Below are positions 51,660 through 59,314 of a stretch of DNA of 64,000 nt, piece by piece. Source of the DNA: Labilithrix sp. (GTDB taxonomy: Bacteria; Myxococcota_A; Polyangia; Polyangiales; Polyangiaceae); the NCBI GenBank assembly GCA_019637175.1, contig JAHBWD010000020.1, positions 1-64,000 on the forward strand, written 5' to 3'. The position numbers were made by a program, and so were the translations under genes. The notes below the pieces were generated by a model. It had not been told where the DNA came from. It was given only the letters and a program-made list of their open reading frames with translations, and made no database searches. How positions within the stretch are numbered: the stretch's first letter is position 1; each line of letters opens with the position of its first letter.

Positions 51660-51973
51660 GATCTCCTCTTCTTCTTCGCTTCGCGGAGCTGGCTCTCCAG
51701 CCGATCGAGCTTTTTGCCCCAGAACCTTCGCAGCCTCGCCATCCACGCGTCGATCGCCTCGAAGCCCGCGGGATCGAGCGAGTAGAGCCGGCGCTGCGCG
51801 TCGGGCCGGACCCTCACGAGCTGCGCCTCGCGCAAGACCCGGAGGTGCTGCGAGATCGCCGGAGCGCTCGCCTCGAAGTGACGATGGATGTCGCCCGCCG
51901 TCCGCTCGCCGCCTGCGAGCAGCTCCACGATGCGAACGCGCGTGGGATCGGCGAGCGCGGTGAAGGGAGCCAC
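51656..51973 (-). CDS. ArsR-family transcriptional regulator
   Basis: This protein of 105 residues has a GTG start at 51973. The winged helix-turn-helix is clear: MAPFTALADPTRVRIVELLAGGERTAGDIHRHF, then SAPAISQHLRVLREAQLV and RRLYSLD. No Cys metal site is present, so a metal signal is unlikely; the ligand is unknown. It overlaps the SRPBCC gene by four bases. The start lies seven bases after a -10-like box, suggesting a leaderless transcript and possible self-control through the TTAATTAA palindrome. Confidence 0.85.
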   Translation of the reverse strand: MAPFTALADPTRVRIVELLAGGERTAGDIHRHFEASAPAISQHLRVLREAQLVRVRPDAQRRLYSLDPAGFEAIDAWMARLRRFWGKKLDRLESQLREAKKKRRS

Positions 51974-51979
51974 CCCGTG

Positions 51980-52008
51980 GTTATGAAGGCCCGTATTAAT
52001 TAAGTCAA
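51980..52008 (-). promoter_or_regulatory. Promoter of the arsR operon with TTAATTAA palindrome
   Basis: On the minus strand, TTGACT (52008-52003) is followed by 17 bp and CATAAC (51985-51980). They match 5/6 and 4/6 of the sigma-70 boxes at ideal spacing. The GTG start is six bases beyond, so the message would be leaderless. TTAATTAA (51996-52003) within the spacer is a perfect palindrome and a plausible operator. This is among the most AT-rich segments of the window. Confidence 0.55.
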
Positions 52009-52015
52009 AGCTAAA

Positions 52016-53794
52016 TCAGTGCGGCGCGGCGAGCCAGCGGCGCGTCTGGGCCTCGATCTCCGCCTCGTCGGCGTCGATGTCGACCGGGACGGGCGCGCCC
52101 GCGATCGCGTCGAGGGCGCGCTTCGCGTAGCCCCGCACGAGCGGGTACGGGTGGGTGAGGTGCCGCGCGAGCGCGGGGATCGCCGCCTTCGAGCGCGACG
52201 CGCCGAGCAAGTGGAACGCGACGGCCTGCTCGTGCGGCTTGCCTCGATCGGCGGTCGCGAGCGCGACCGGTTGCTCGAGATCGCCGTAGAGCTTGCGGAG
52301 GGCCTCACGATCGTAGGCCCGCTTCCACCACGCTTCCATCGTGGAGACGAGCGACTCGACGGAGCGATCCGCGTGACAGAGCGCGCACTCGACGGGGCGA
52401 TCGAGCAGCACGCGCGGCGGATCGGTGGGCGAGCCGATGCGGTGGTAGCGCGTCATGCCGCCGTCGAGCGAGAGGTTCTTCTTCGGCATGTGGCACGAGA
52501 GGCAGCGCGCGCCCTCGCCCGCGGGATCGTGGTGCGCGTGCGCGCGGAGCGCGTCGGCCGCGGCGTAGCGCTCGTGGCAGCGCGTGCAGAGGGCGTCTTG
52601 CTGCGCGGCGCCGAGGCGCTGGAGGGCGGCGGTCGCGCCGTCCGCGTGCGGCTCGTGGCACTCCACGCAGCTCAGCTTCGAGGTGCACGCGCCGAGGAGC
52701 ATGTCGCGCGCTTCGCCCGAGTTGATGTGGCTGCCGCCGGCGACGCCGTGACGGCTGCCGCCTTCCCACGTCGGCTCGTAGCCGGAGAAGAGCACCTGAT
52801 GGCAGCGCGCGCAGATGCGGTTGATGCGCGCGGCGCGGAGCGCCCCCTTCGCTTCGTTCGCCGGCGGCGGGAGGCGCACGGTCAAGAACGCGCTCTTCGG
52901 CTCGAAGGTCGGGAGCTTCTTGGGATCGCGGACGTGCTCGGCCGATCCGAGGTGACAGGCCTCGCAGCCGATGCCGACCTCGACGAGGTGCTCGCGACGG
53001 AACGCGCGGCGCGTCGCCGTCACCGCGTCGAGCGCCGAGGGGCTCTTCCGCTTCACCCCGATGCGCGAGAGCTCGCCCTCGAGCGCGCGCGAGAGCGCCG
53101 CGTCGTCGGTGACTTCGAACGCGGCCCGCTTCTCTTTCGGGAGCAGCGGATCGACGACCTCGCCTTGGTAAGCCTTCGCCGCAGGCCCGGCGATCGCGCC
53201 GAGGACGGTGGAGAGATAGGGCGGCGTGTTGTGACAGAAGATGCAGGTCTGGTTCCACACCGGGCCCGCGCGGAGCCCGACGCGCTCCTTCACCATGACC
53301 GAGTAGCCCTTGTAGCGGAGCGACTGGGTCGCGAAGACCCAGCTCACGGGGAGGACGACCTCGTCGCCGCCGCCCTCCGCGATCCCCGCGAAGTCCTCGC
53401 GGTAGTGGCCGCCGATCACGCGCGTCACGCGGTACTTCGCCGAGCCGAGCTTCTTCGAGCTCACGGTGACGAAGCGCGCGCCGCCGATCGTCTCGAGCTT
53501 CGCGGTGTCGCCCTTGAAGGTGAACGTGGTGCCGTCGAAGGGCGCGCGCACGTCCGCGCCGTCGGCGTCACGCGTCATGTTGTGCATCGGCGATCGGAGC
53601 CAGCTCGCGACCCGATCGGCGTGGCAAGGCGCGCACGCCTGCGTGCCCGCGTAGTCGGAGAAGACGACGTTGCTCGAGACCTCGCCCGGCGCGCTCGCCG
53701 ACGGCCGCTCCGGCGCGCGCGTCGCCCCGCCGCACGCGGCGGCGACCAGCGCCGCGAGGACGAGGCTCGTCGCGCGACGGCTCAGACGAGCCAC
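52016..53794 (-). CDS. Octaheme c-type cytochrome lipoprotein
   Basis: The protein has 592 residues with a GTG start at 53794 and lipobox VAAAC. Eight CxxCH heme motifs occur in order: CAPCH, CIFCH, CEACH, CARCH, CVECH, CTRCH, CLSCH and CALCH. The C-terminal ~110 residues form HEAT-like helices (SKAAIPALARHLTHPYPLVRGYAKRALDAI). The layout recalls multiheme cytochromes of the c554/nitrite-reductase-like superfamily, but the substrate is unknown. Its start overlaps the end of the PknK-like gene by 13 bp, so the two are probably coexpressed. Confidence 0.85.
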   Translation of the reverse strand: MARLSRRATSLVLAALVAAACGGATRAPERPSASAPGEVSSNVVFSDYAGTQACAPCHADRVASWLRSPMHNMTRDADGADVRAPFDGTTFTFKGDTAKLETIGGARFVTVSSKKLGSAKYRVTRVIGGHYREDFAGIAEGGGDEVVLPVSWVFATQSLRYKGYSVMVKERVGLRAGPVWNQTCIFCHNTPPYLSTVLGAIAGPAAKAYQGEVVDPLLPKEKRAAFEVTDDAALSRALEGELSRIGVKRKSPSALDAVTATRRAFRREHLVEVGIGCEACHLGSAEHVRDPKKLPTFEPKSAFLTVRLPPPANEAKGALRAARINRICARCHQVLFSGYEPTWEGGSRHGVAGGSHINSGEARDMLLGACTSKLSCVECHEPHADGATAALQRLGAAQQDALCTRCHERYAAADALRAHAHHDPAGEGARCLSCHMPKKNLSLDGGMTRYHRIGSPTDPPRVLLDRPVECALCHADRSVESLVSTMEAWWKRAYDREALRKLYGDLEQPVALATADRGKPHEQAVAFHLLGASRSKAAIPALARHLTHPYPLVRGYAKRALDAIAGAPVPVDIDADEAEIEAQTRRWLAAPH

Positions 53795-56700
53795 TCCCCC
53801 GCCCGCACGAGGATGCGCGTGTGCTCGGCGAGTCGATCCATGAACTCGCGACGCAGCTCGGGCGTCTTGATCTTCGCGGCGCGCTCGAGGAGCCGATCGC
53901 GCGCGCGCGCGATCGCCGCGCGCGATCCCTCGACGTCGCCGCGCGCGCGGAGGCCCTCGGCGTAGCCGAGGTAGACGAACGCCTCGCCCTCGACGGTGCC
54001 GCCGTACGCGCGAAGGATGCTCATCGCCTCGTCGCCGGCCTCGAACGCGGCGGCGGCGTCGCCGTCGTCGGCGTGCATCAGCGCCATGATGCCGAGCACG
54101 GCGGCGCGGTACGTCGGCGCGCCCTCGAGGAGCGGCAGCGCGAGCGCGGCCTCCTCGGCCGCCGCGCCGTGCTGCTTCGCGAGGTGGAAGCCCCCCGCGC
54201 GATACGCGCGCGCGCGGCCTTCACCCACGACGTCACGCTGGGCGGCGAAGCCTTCGATGGCGGCGTTGAGCGTGCGCAGCGCGTCCTCGCGACGCTGCAT
54301 GCGGTTGTAGAGCTGCCCGAGGTGGAGCTTCACCTCGTTGAGGATCGCGAGGAGCCCGAGGCGCTCGGCGGCGGCGATCGCGTCGGTGAGGAAGCCCTCG
54401 GCGCGCGCGAAGGCGCCGAGCTGGAGCAGCGCGAAGCCCGCGTTGTCGCGCTGCGCGGCTGCGTTGCGGAGATCGCCCACGGTGTCGAAGCACGCGACCG
54501 CTTCCTCCGCGAGCAGCGCCGCGGGCTCGATGTCGCCCAGCCACAGCGCCTGCGCGACGCGCGCCGACAGCAAGAACGCCCGCGCCGAGGCGTCGCGCTC
54601 GACGACGTCGCGCGCGTCGGTCTGGAGGCGGGCGATCATCGCGTCGGCGCTCTCGAAGCGGCTCGTGAGGATGAGGCGATGCGCGATGCGCGAGGTCGCG
54701 ATCACGCGCGACGCCGTGATGCGCTCGACGCCCGACCGCGTGCTCTCCGGCTCGAGCTCGCGCACGCGGCGCGAGAGGAGATCCGCCTCGTCGCTCTTGC
54801 CGAGGGTCGTCGCGGCGTCGACCGCCTCGGCGACGGCGACGTACCAGTGATCGCTGCCGTGCGGCAGCTCTCGCATCGCGAGGCGCGCGTGCTCGAGCGC
54901 GACGTCGTGCTCGCCCGCCCAACGCGAAGCCTCCGCGAGCAAGAGCTCGAGCATGCCGAGCACCTGCCCGGTCGCGCCCGCCTGGATCGCGCGGTCGGCG
55001 CGCATGCGCGCGGCGGTGAAGTCGTTGCCCTCGAGCGCCTGCGACGCGGCGCGCGCGTAGTAGGTCGCCGCTTTGTCGAGCGCGCCGCCGCGCTCGAAGT
55101 GCTCGGCGAGGACCATCGCCTCGTGCTCACCGGCGCGCCCGAGCCAGTCTCCGGCGAGGCGATGACCGAGCGCGCGGTCTTCGGCGGTGAGCATCTGGTA
55201 CGCGGCGTCGCGGACGAGGCCGTGCCGGAACTGGTACTCGTGCTCCGAAGGGAATCGCGAGACGTCGCGCCGCTGGACGATCTCGCGGCGCGCGAGCTCG
55301 ACGAGCCAGTCGTCGACCTCGGTCGCCTTGTAGTCGCCGCCGGTCAGCGCGAGCAGGCCGCCACGCCAGAAGACCTCGCCGAAGATGCTCGCGGCGCGAA
55401 GGACGCGGCGCGCCATCGGATCGAGCCGCTCGAGCCGCGCCTCGACCATCGCGAGCACGGTGCCGGGCAGCGACCACGGATCGACGTCGAGCGTCGGGCC
55501 CGAAGTCGGCGCCGGCGGCGGGATCGTCGTTCCGGTGCGGCCCGCGACCATCCCGGTGTTCTCCGCGTACGCGCGGATCAGCTCCTCGAGATAGAAGACG
55601 TTGCCCGCGGCGCGATCGAGCAGACGCGCGCACTCCGCGGCGTCGAGGCTCTCGCCCAGCACCTCGCGCACCAGGCGCTCGCCGGCGCGGCGGACGAGCG
55701 GACCGAGCCGGATCTCCTGCAGGCTGCGCTGCTCCCACAGCGTCGGGAAGGTCTCGTGGATCTCGCTGCGCGCGACCGCGATCACGAACAGCGGCCGCTC
55801 GCCCGCGGCGCGCAGCGCGGAGTCGATGAACGTGACGCTCGGCAGATCGCCCCAGTGGAGATCTTCGAGGACGACGAGCAGCGGGCCGCCCTTCGTCTCG
55901 GCGAGCACGAGATCGCAGAACGCGCGGCGCATCTGGTCGCCCATCAGGATCGCGTCGAGGCGCGCGGCGCGCAGCTGGACGCTGCCCGCGTCGGGGAAGG
56001 GCACGCTCGCGATCTCGCCGATGAACTCGGCGACGCGCGAGACGTCGGCCTCGGCGACGTGACGGCCGACGCGGGCGCGCACCTTCTGCTGGCGGACGAC
56101 GAGCGGCTCGCCGCCGCTGACGCCGGCCATGCGCCGGAGGAGCCGCGCGAGGAGGCTGAAGGGCGAGCCCTCGCTCATCGGATCGCCGCGCGCGAGCCAG
56201 ACCTCGACGCCCGAGATGTCCGAGACGCGTCGCAAGAGCTCGCTCAACATGCGCGACTTGCCGGCGCCGGGCTGCCCTGTGACGAGCACGGCGCGCGCGA
56301 CCGGCTCGTCGACGCACTCTTCGAAGATGCCGATGAGCGTGGAGAGCTCGCGATCGCGACCGACGAACGGCGTCGGCTTCCCGAGCAGGGTGCGCGCCTT
56401 CGCTTCGCGCTCGCGGAGGCCGCGGATGAACAGACCGCGATCATCGCCGCCGACGTCGAAGCGAATGTCGAGCAGACCCGCCGTGGTCTCGTCGAGGAAG
56501 ACCGGGCTCTGGCCGTGGAGCGTCTCGTCGCTCATCCCCTTCTCGCGGGATCGCGCGGTGGCGAGGAGCCCGGCGGCGCGCTCGATGACGTCGCCGACGC
56601 AGCTCCTCCCGGTCACGGTGGCGAGGCCCGTCGCGAGCACGACGTGCGCGCTGATGAGGTGCGTGCGGAGCGAGAGCGCGCACCGCGCCGCGTGCGCCGC

Positions 56701-57774
56701 CTGGTCGCTGGCCGCGCCCTTGCCCGAGAGCGTGACGACGATCGACCCGTCGGCCAACGTCTCCCCCTCGGCGCCGAAGCTCGCGACGATCGTGCGAGGG
56801 TCGAACGAGGCCGCGACCGTCTCCGGCGCTCCGCGATCTTCGCAGGGGATCACCGGCTGCTCGTTCTCGTTGAACGACGCCATGACGACGCTGACGAGGC
56901 GGCGCTCGCTTCCGGTGAGCGCGCGGACCGCCGGCGCGCTCGCGCGCTGGGCCGGGCTGTCCTTCACCTCTTTGAACTGGTCGAGCTCGCGCAGCACCGA
57001 GGAGCCGCTCGTCGGTCGCGCGGTGACGTGCTTCGAGAGCATGCGGCTCACGAGATCGTCGAGCGCTTCGGGGACTTCGAAGCCCCGGTCGCGCAGGCTC
57101 GGCGGCGCTTCGAGCAGGATCTTCGCGAGGAGCGCGGCGATGTTCTCTCCGGCGAAGACGGGTTGACCGGCGATGCATTCGTAGAGGACGCACCCGAGCG
57201 AGAAGATGTCGGCGCGCGCGTCGATCTCGCGGTTGCCGCGGGCTTGCTCCGGCGCCATGTAGCCCGGCGTGCCGACCATCACGCCGCTTCGCGTCGACGG
57301 GCGCGTCGCGTGCAGGAGGCGCGCGACGCCGAGATCGAGGAGCTTGAGCTGATCGGTCTTGCCCGCCGGCAGGAAGATGTTCGACGGCTTGATGTCGCGA
57401 TGGACGATCCCGCGCTCGTGGAGGACGCTCAGGCCTTCGGCGACGCGGCGCGCGAGCGCGAGCGTCTCGTGGAGCGTGAGCCCGGCGCTGTTCAGGCGCT
57501 CGCCGAGGTCTTGGCCCTCGAGCCACTCCATCGCGATGTAGGGACGGCTCGCATCCGCGATGCCGTGGGCCACGTACTTCACGATCCGCGGATGGCTGAC
57601 CTCCGCCAGGATCTGGGCCTCGCGCTTGAAGCGCTCTGTGTCGCGCGACGACGCATGCAGGACCTTGACCGCGACGGCGCCACCCGTGAGCCGATCGCGG
57701 GCGCGGAAGACCTCGCCCATCCCGCCGGAGCCGACGAGCCGCTCGATCTCGAAGCGGTCCGCGATGACCTGCAT
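53782..57774 (-). CDS. PknK-like Ser/Thr kinase with ATPase and TPR domains
   Basis: This protein of 1,330 residues starts at ATG 57774 (MQVIADRFEIERLVGSGGMG); a longer in-frame start lies at 57837. The kinase (about 1-270) has GSGGMG, VAVK, HRDIKPSN, DLG in place of DFG, and APE. A degenerate adenylate-cyclase-like stretch (RRLVSVVMASF, then DGSIVVTLSGKG) covers about 300-440. A STAND-type ATPase (about 470-800) has Walker A GQPGAGKS and Walker B LLVVLEDLHW. The remainder is TPR-like repeats. Myxobacterial PknK proteins of this form relay signals to gene expression. The cytochrome gene overlaps its end. Confidence 0.85.
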   Translation of the reverse strand: MQVIADRFEIERLVGSGGMGEVFRARDRLTGGAVAVKVLHASSRDTERFKREAQILAEVSHPRIVKYVAHGIADASRPYIAMEWLEGQDLGERLNSAGLTLHETLALARRVAEGLSVLHERGIVHRDIKPSNIFLPAGKTDQLKLLDLGVARLLHATRPSTRSGVMVGTPGYMAPEQARGNREIDARADIFSLGCVLYECIAGQPVFAGENIAALLAKILLEAPPSLRDRGFEVPEALDDLVSRMLSKHVTARPTSGSSVLRELDQFKEVKDSPAQRASAPAVRALTGSERRLVSVVMASFNENEQPVIPCEDRGAPETVAASFDPRTIVASFGAEGETLADGSIVVTLSGKGAASDQAAHAARCALSLRTHLISAHVVLATGLATVTGRSCVGDVIERAAGLLATARSREKGMSDETLHGQSPVFLDETTAGLLDIRFDVGGDDRGLFIRGLREREAKARTLLGKPTPFVGRDRELSTLIGIFEECVDEPVARAVLVTGQPGAGKSRMLSELLRRVSDISGVEVWLARGDPMSEGSPFSLLARLLRRMAGVSGGEPLVVRQQKVRARVGRHVAEADVSRVAEFIGEIASVPFPDAGSVQLRAARLDAILMGDQMRRAFCDLVLAETKGGPLLVVLEDLHWGDLPSVTFIDSALRAAGERPLFVIAVARSEIHETFPTLWEQRSLQEIRLGPLVRRAGERLVREVLGESLDAAECARLLDRAAGNVFYLEELIRAYAENTGMVAGRTGTTIPPPAPTSGPTLDVDPWSLPGTVLAMVEARLERLDPMARRVLRAASIFGEVFWRGGLLALTGGDYKATEVDDWLVELARREIVQRRDVSRFPSEHEYQFRHGLVRDAAYQMLTAEDRALGHRLAGDWLGRAGEHEAMVLAEHFERGGALDKAATYYARAASQALEGNDFTAARMRADRAIQAGATGQVLGMLELLLAEASRWAGEHDVALEHARLAMRELPHGSDHWYVAVAEAVDAATTLGKSDEADLLSRRVRELEPESTRSGVERITASRVIATSRIAHRLILTSRFESADAMIARLQTDARDVVERDASARAFLLSARVAQALWLGDIEPAALLAEEAVACFDTVGDLRNAAAQRDNAGFALLQLGAFARAEGFLTDAIAAAERLGLLAILNEVKLHLGQLYNRMQRREDALRTLNAAIEGFAAQRDVVGEGRARAYRAGGFHLAKQHGAAAEEAALALPLLEGAPTYRAAVLGIMALMHADDGDAAAAFEAGDEAMSILRAYGGTVEGEAFVYLGYAEGLRARGDVEGSRAAIARARDRLLERAAKIKTPELRREFMDRLAEHTRILVRAGEWLV

Positions 57775-57871
57775 CAGATGGACGAGACTACGCCTTTCTC
57801 GACCCGCGCGATCCGCCTTCGAAAGCGCGATCGGCATGGTCGTCGCCCGGTCTATCGCCTACGCTCGGCTC

Positions 57872-58561
57872 ATGGCGGCGCGGAAGAAACGGTCCAAGGT
57901 GGCGAAGAAGAAGACCGCACCGAAGAAGAAGACCGCCGCGCCGAAGAAGAAGACCGCACCGAAGAAGAAGACCGCCGCGCCGAAGAAGAAGACCGCACCG
58001 AAGAAGAAGACCGCCGCGCCGAAGAAGAAGACCGCACCGAAGAAGAAGAAGGCGACGACGCACGCGAGGAGGCGCGTCCCGCCCGCGAGGCCTTCGGAGC
58101 GCGCGATGCACGTCGCCGCGCAACTCCCGACCGAGCGAGCGCTCACCGACGAAGAGCGCGACGCGATGTCGAAGGTCGCGGAGACCGCGCGGCGGGTGCT
58201 GAACGGCGCGGCCGGCAACGGCGTCGTCGAGAGGATCGGCTCGTTCGTCGACGAGGTTCGCGTCGGAACGCGCCCCGAGCCGAAGAGCCAAGACGTGCGG
58301 CTCGGCCTCGGCGTCCTCTGGGGCGAGCAAGTGCGCGCGGCCGCCGGCTGGCGATGGGTGCACCTCTCCTACGCCGACGGCTTCGCGTCGTACGCGCTCG
58401 TCCCCGACGATCGCGCGTTCGCGTGCTTTCCGCTCAATCGCTTCTCCGAGCTCATGCGCCTCGGCTCGAACGGCGTGAACACGTCGGTGCCGCTCTTCGA
58501 ATCGATCCGCATGGGCGCGCTGCCCGCGCGTCGCGAGAACGCGTACCTCGTGATCGGTTGA
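57872..58561 (+). CDS. Histone-H1-like Lys/Ala/Pro tail fused to a globular domain
   Basis: This protein of 229 residues starts at ATG 57872. Residues about 12-68 are tandem TAPKKK/TAAPKKK repeats, like the C-terminal tail of histone H1 and bacterial Hc1/HupN-type proteins, and should bind DNA or polyphosphate. The globular part (about 75-229) is a mixed fold with DVRLGLGVLWGEQVRAAAGWRWVHLSYADGFASYALVP, similar to small uncharacterised domains in myxobacterial genomes. It is divergent from the PknK-like gene and convergent with the heme lipoprotein gene. Confidence 0.68.
   Translation: MAARKKRSKVAKKKTAPKKKTAAPKKKTAPKKKTAAPKKKTAPKKKTAAPKKKTAPKKKKATTHARRRVPPARPSERAMHVAAQLPTERALTDEERDAMSKVAETARRVLNGAAGNGVVERIGSFVDEVRVGTRPEPKSQDVRLGLGVLWGEQVRAAAGWRWVHLSYADGFASYALVPDDRAFACFPLNRFSELMRLGSNGVNTSVPLFESIRMGALPARRENAYLVIG
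57914..58054 (+). repeat. 39-bp tandem repeat encoding the Lys-rich tail
   Basis: A 39-bp unit (encoding TAPKKKTAAPKKK) starts at 57914, 57953 and 57992, and a partial fourth at 58031. The units are essentially identical in DNA sequence, not only in protein. Such identity indicates recent expansion or gene conversion and makes repeat-number variation between strains likely. Confidence 0.85.
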
Positions 58562-58566
58562 ACGGC

Positions 58567-59061
58567 CTAGTCGGCGCCCGCGTCGACGGGCGCGCTGCCG
58601 CCGCCCTTGGCCGCTTCGGCGGCCTGCCATTTCTCGACGAGCGGCTTCTGCGCCGGCGTGAGCGCGGGGCCGGTGTGCCTGCCGTAGGTGACGAACCTCG
58701 TGTTGGGCATGTGGTAGCCCTGCTGCTTGAGCAGGTCGTACGTCTCCTGCGCCGTCGCGCCGAAGAAGACCGGCCCTTGAGGGACGCCGCCCTGAATGTG
58801 ACAGCCCTCGCAGGTGCCCTTCACGTTGCCCGGCGCCGGATAGACCTCGGTGTTGAAGATCGTGAGGGGGTCGCCGCTCGCGCCGCCTTCGACCGGCGGC
58901 GGCGCGGCGCCCGAGCTGGCGCCGATGGGCACGTCGAACTCGTCGATGGCGCCCGAGTTGCCGTAACGCGGATCGGTGTCCTGCGCGCAGCTCACCACGA
59001 GCGCCAACGCGGAAACGCCGAGGGCCAGAACCATCATGATCCGCGTGGATGTCGGTCCCAT
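58567..59061 (-). CDS. Mono-heme cytochrome lipoprotein
   Basis: This protein of 164 residues starts at ATG 59061 and has lipobox VVSC (around residue 25). A heme c motif, CEGCH, lies in TCEGCHIQGGVPQG near residue 84. The rest is short and helical, ending in an Ala/Gly/Asp-rich tail. It is probably an electron carrier or cap-like domain at the outer membrane. It is divergent from the DUF3570 barrel gene, 253 bp away. Confidence 0.7.
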   Translation of the reverse strand: MGPTSTRIMMVLALGVSALALVVSCAQDTDPRYGNSGAIDEFDVPIGASSGAAPPPVEGGASGDPLTIFNTEVYPAPGNVKGTCEGCHIQGGVPQGPVFFGATAQETYDLLKQQGYHMPNTRFVTYGRHTGPALTPAQKPLVEKWQAAEAAKGGGSAPVDAGAD

Positions 59062-59314
59062 CTCCCTTCGTTGGAGCACGGCTCGTGCCCCCGAGGGAAG
59101 CGCCCGGCGCGATCCGTGCTCCTGCTCACGGTCGCGCGCGGGAGCATGCGGAGACTTTCCCACCTTGGCTCCATGACAAATGCTGCGTGGAATCTCGATC
59201 CACCATCCGCGGGCCGCCGCCCGCGAGGCTTGGTCTCCGCAACCGATGGAATCTTGAGGCGACCTGTGTGGACCGCTCCGTGCTTTGATGCGGCGCGGAG
59301 ATGAAGGAAGCGGG

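Noticed and set aside
57914..58054. Tandem 39-bp repeats considered as a CRISPR-like array
   Set aside because: There are no unique spacers; the repeats are in-frame and encode a Lys/Ala/Pro tail.
53821..59304. An 1,827-codon plus-strand open frame opposite the PknK-like gene
   Set aside because: It is antisense to conserved kinase, ATPase and TPR domains, is dominated by Arg/Ala/Glu, and runs through unrelated genes at both ends.
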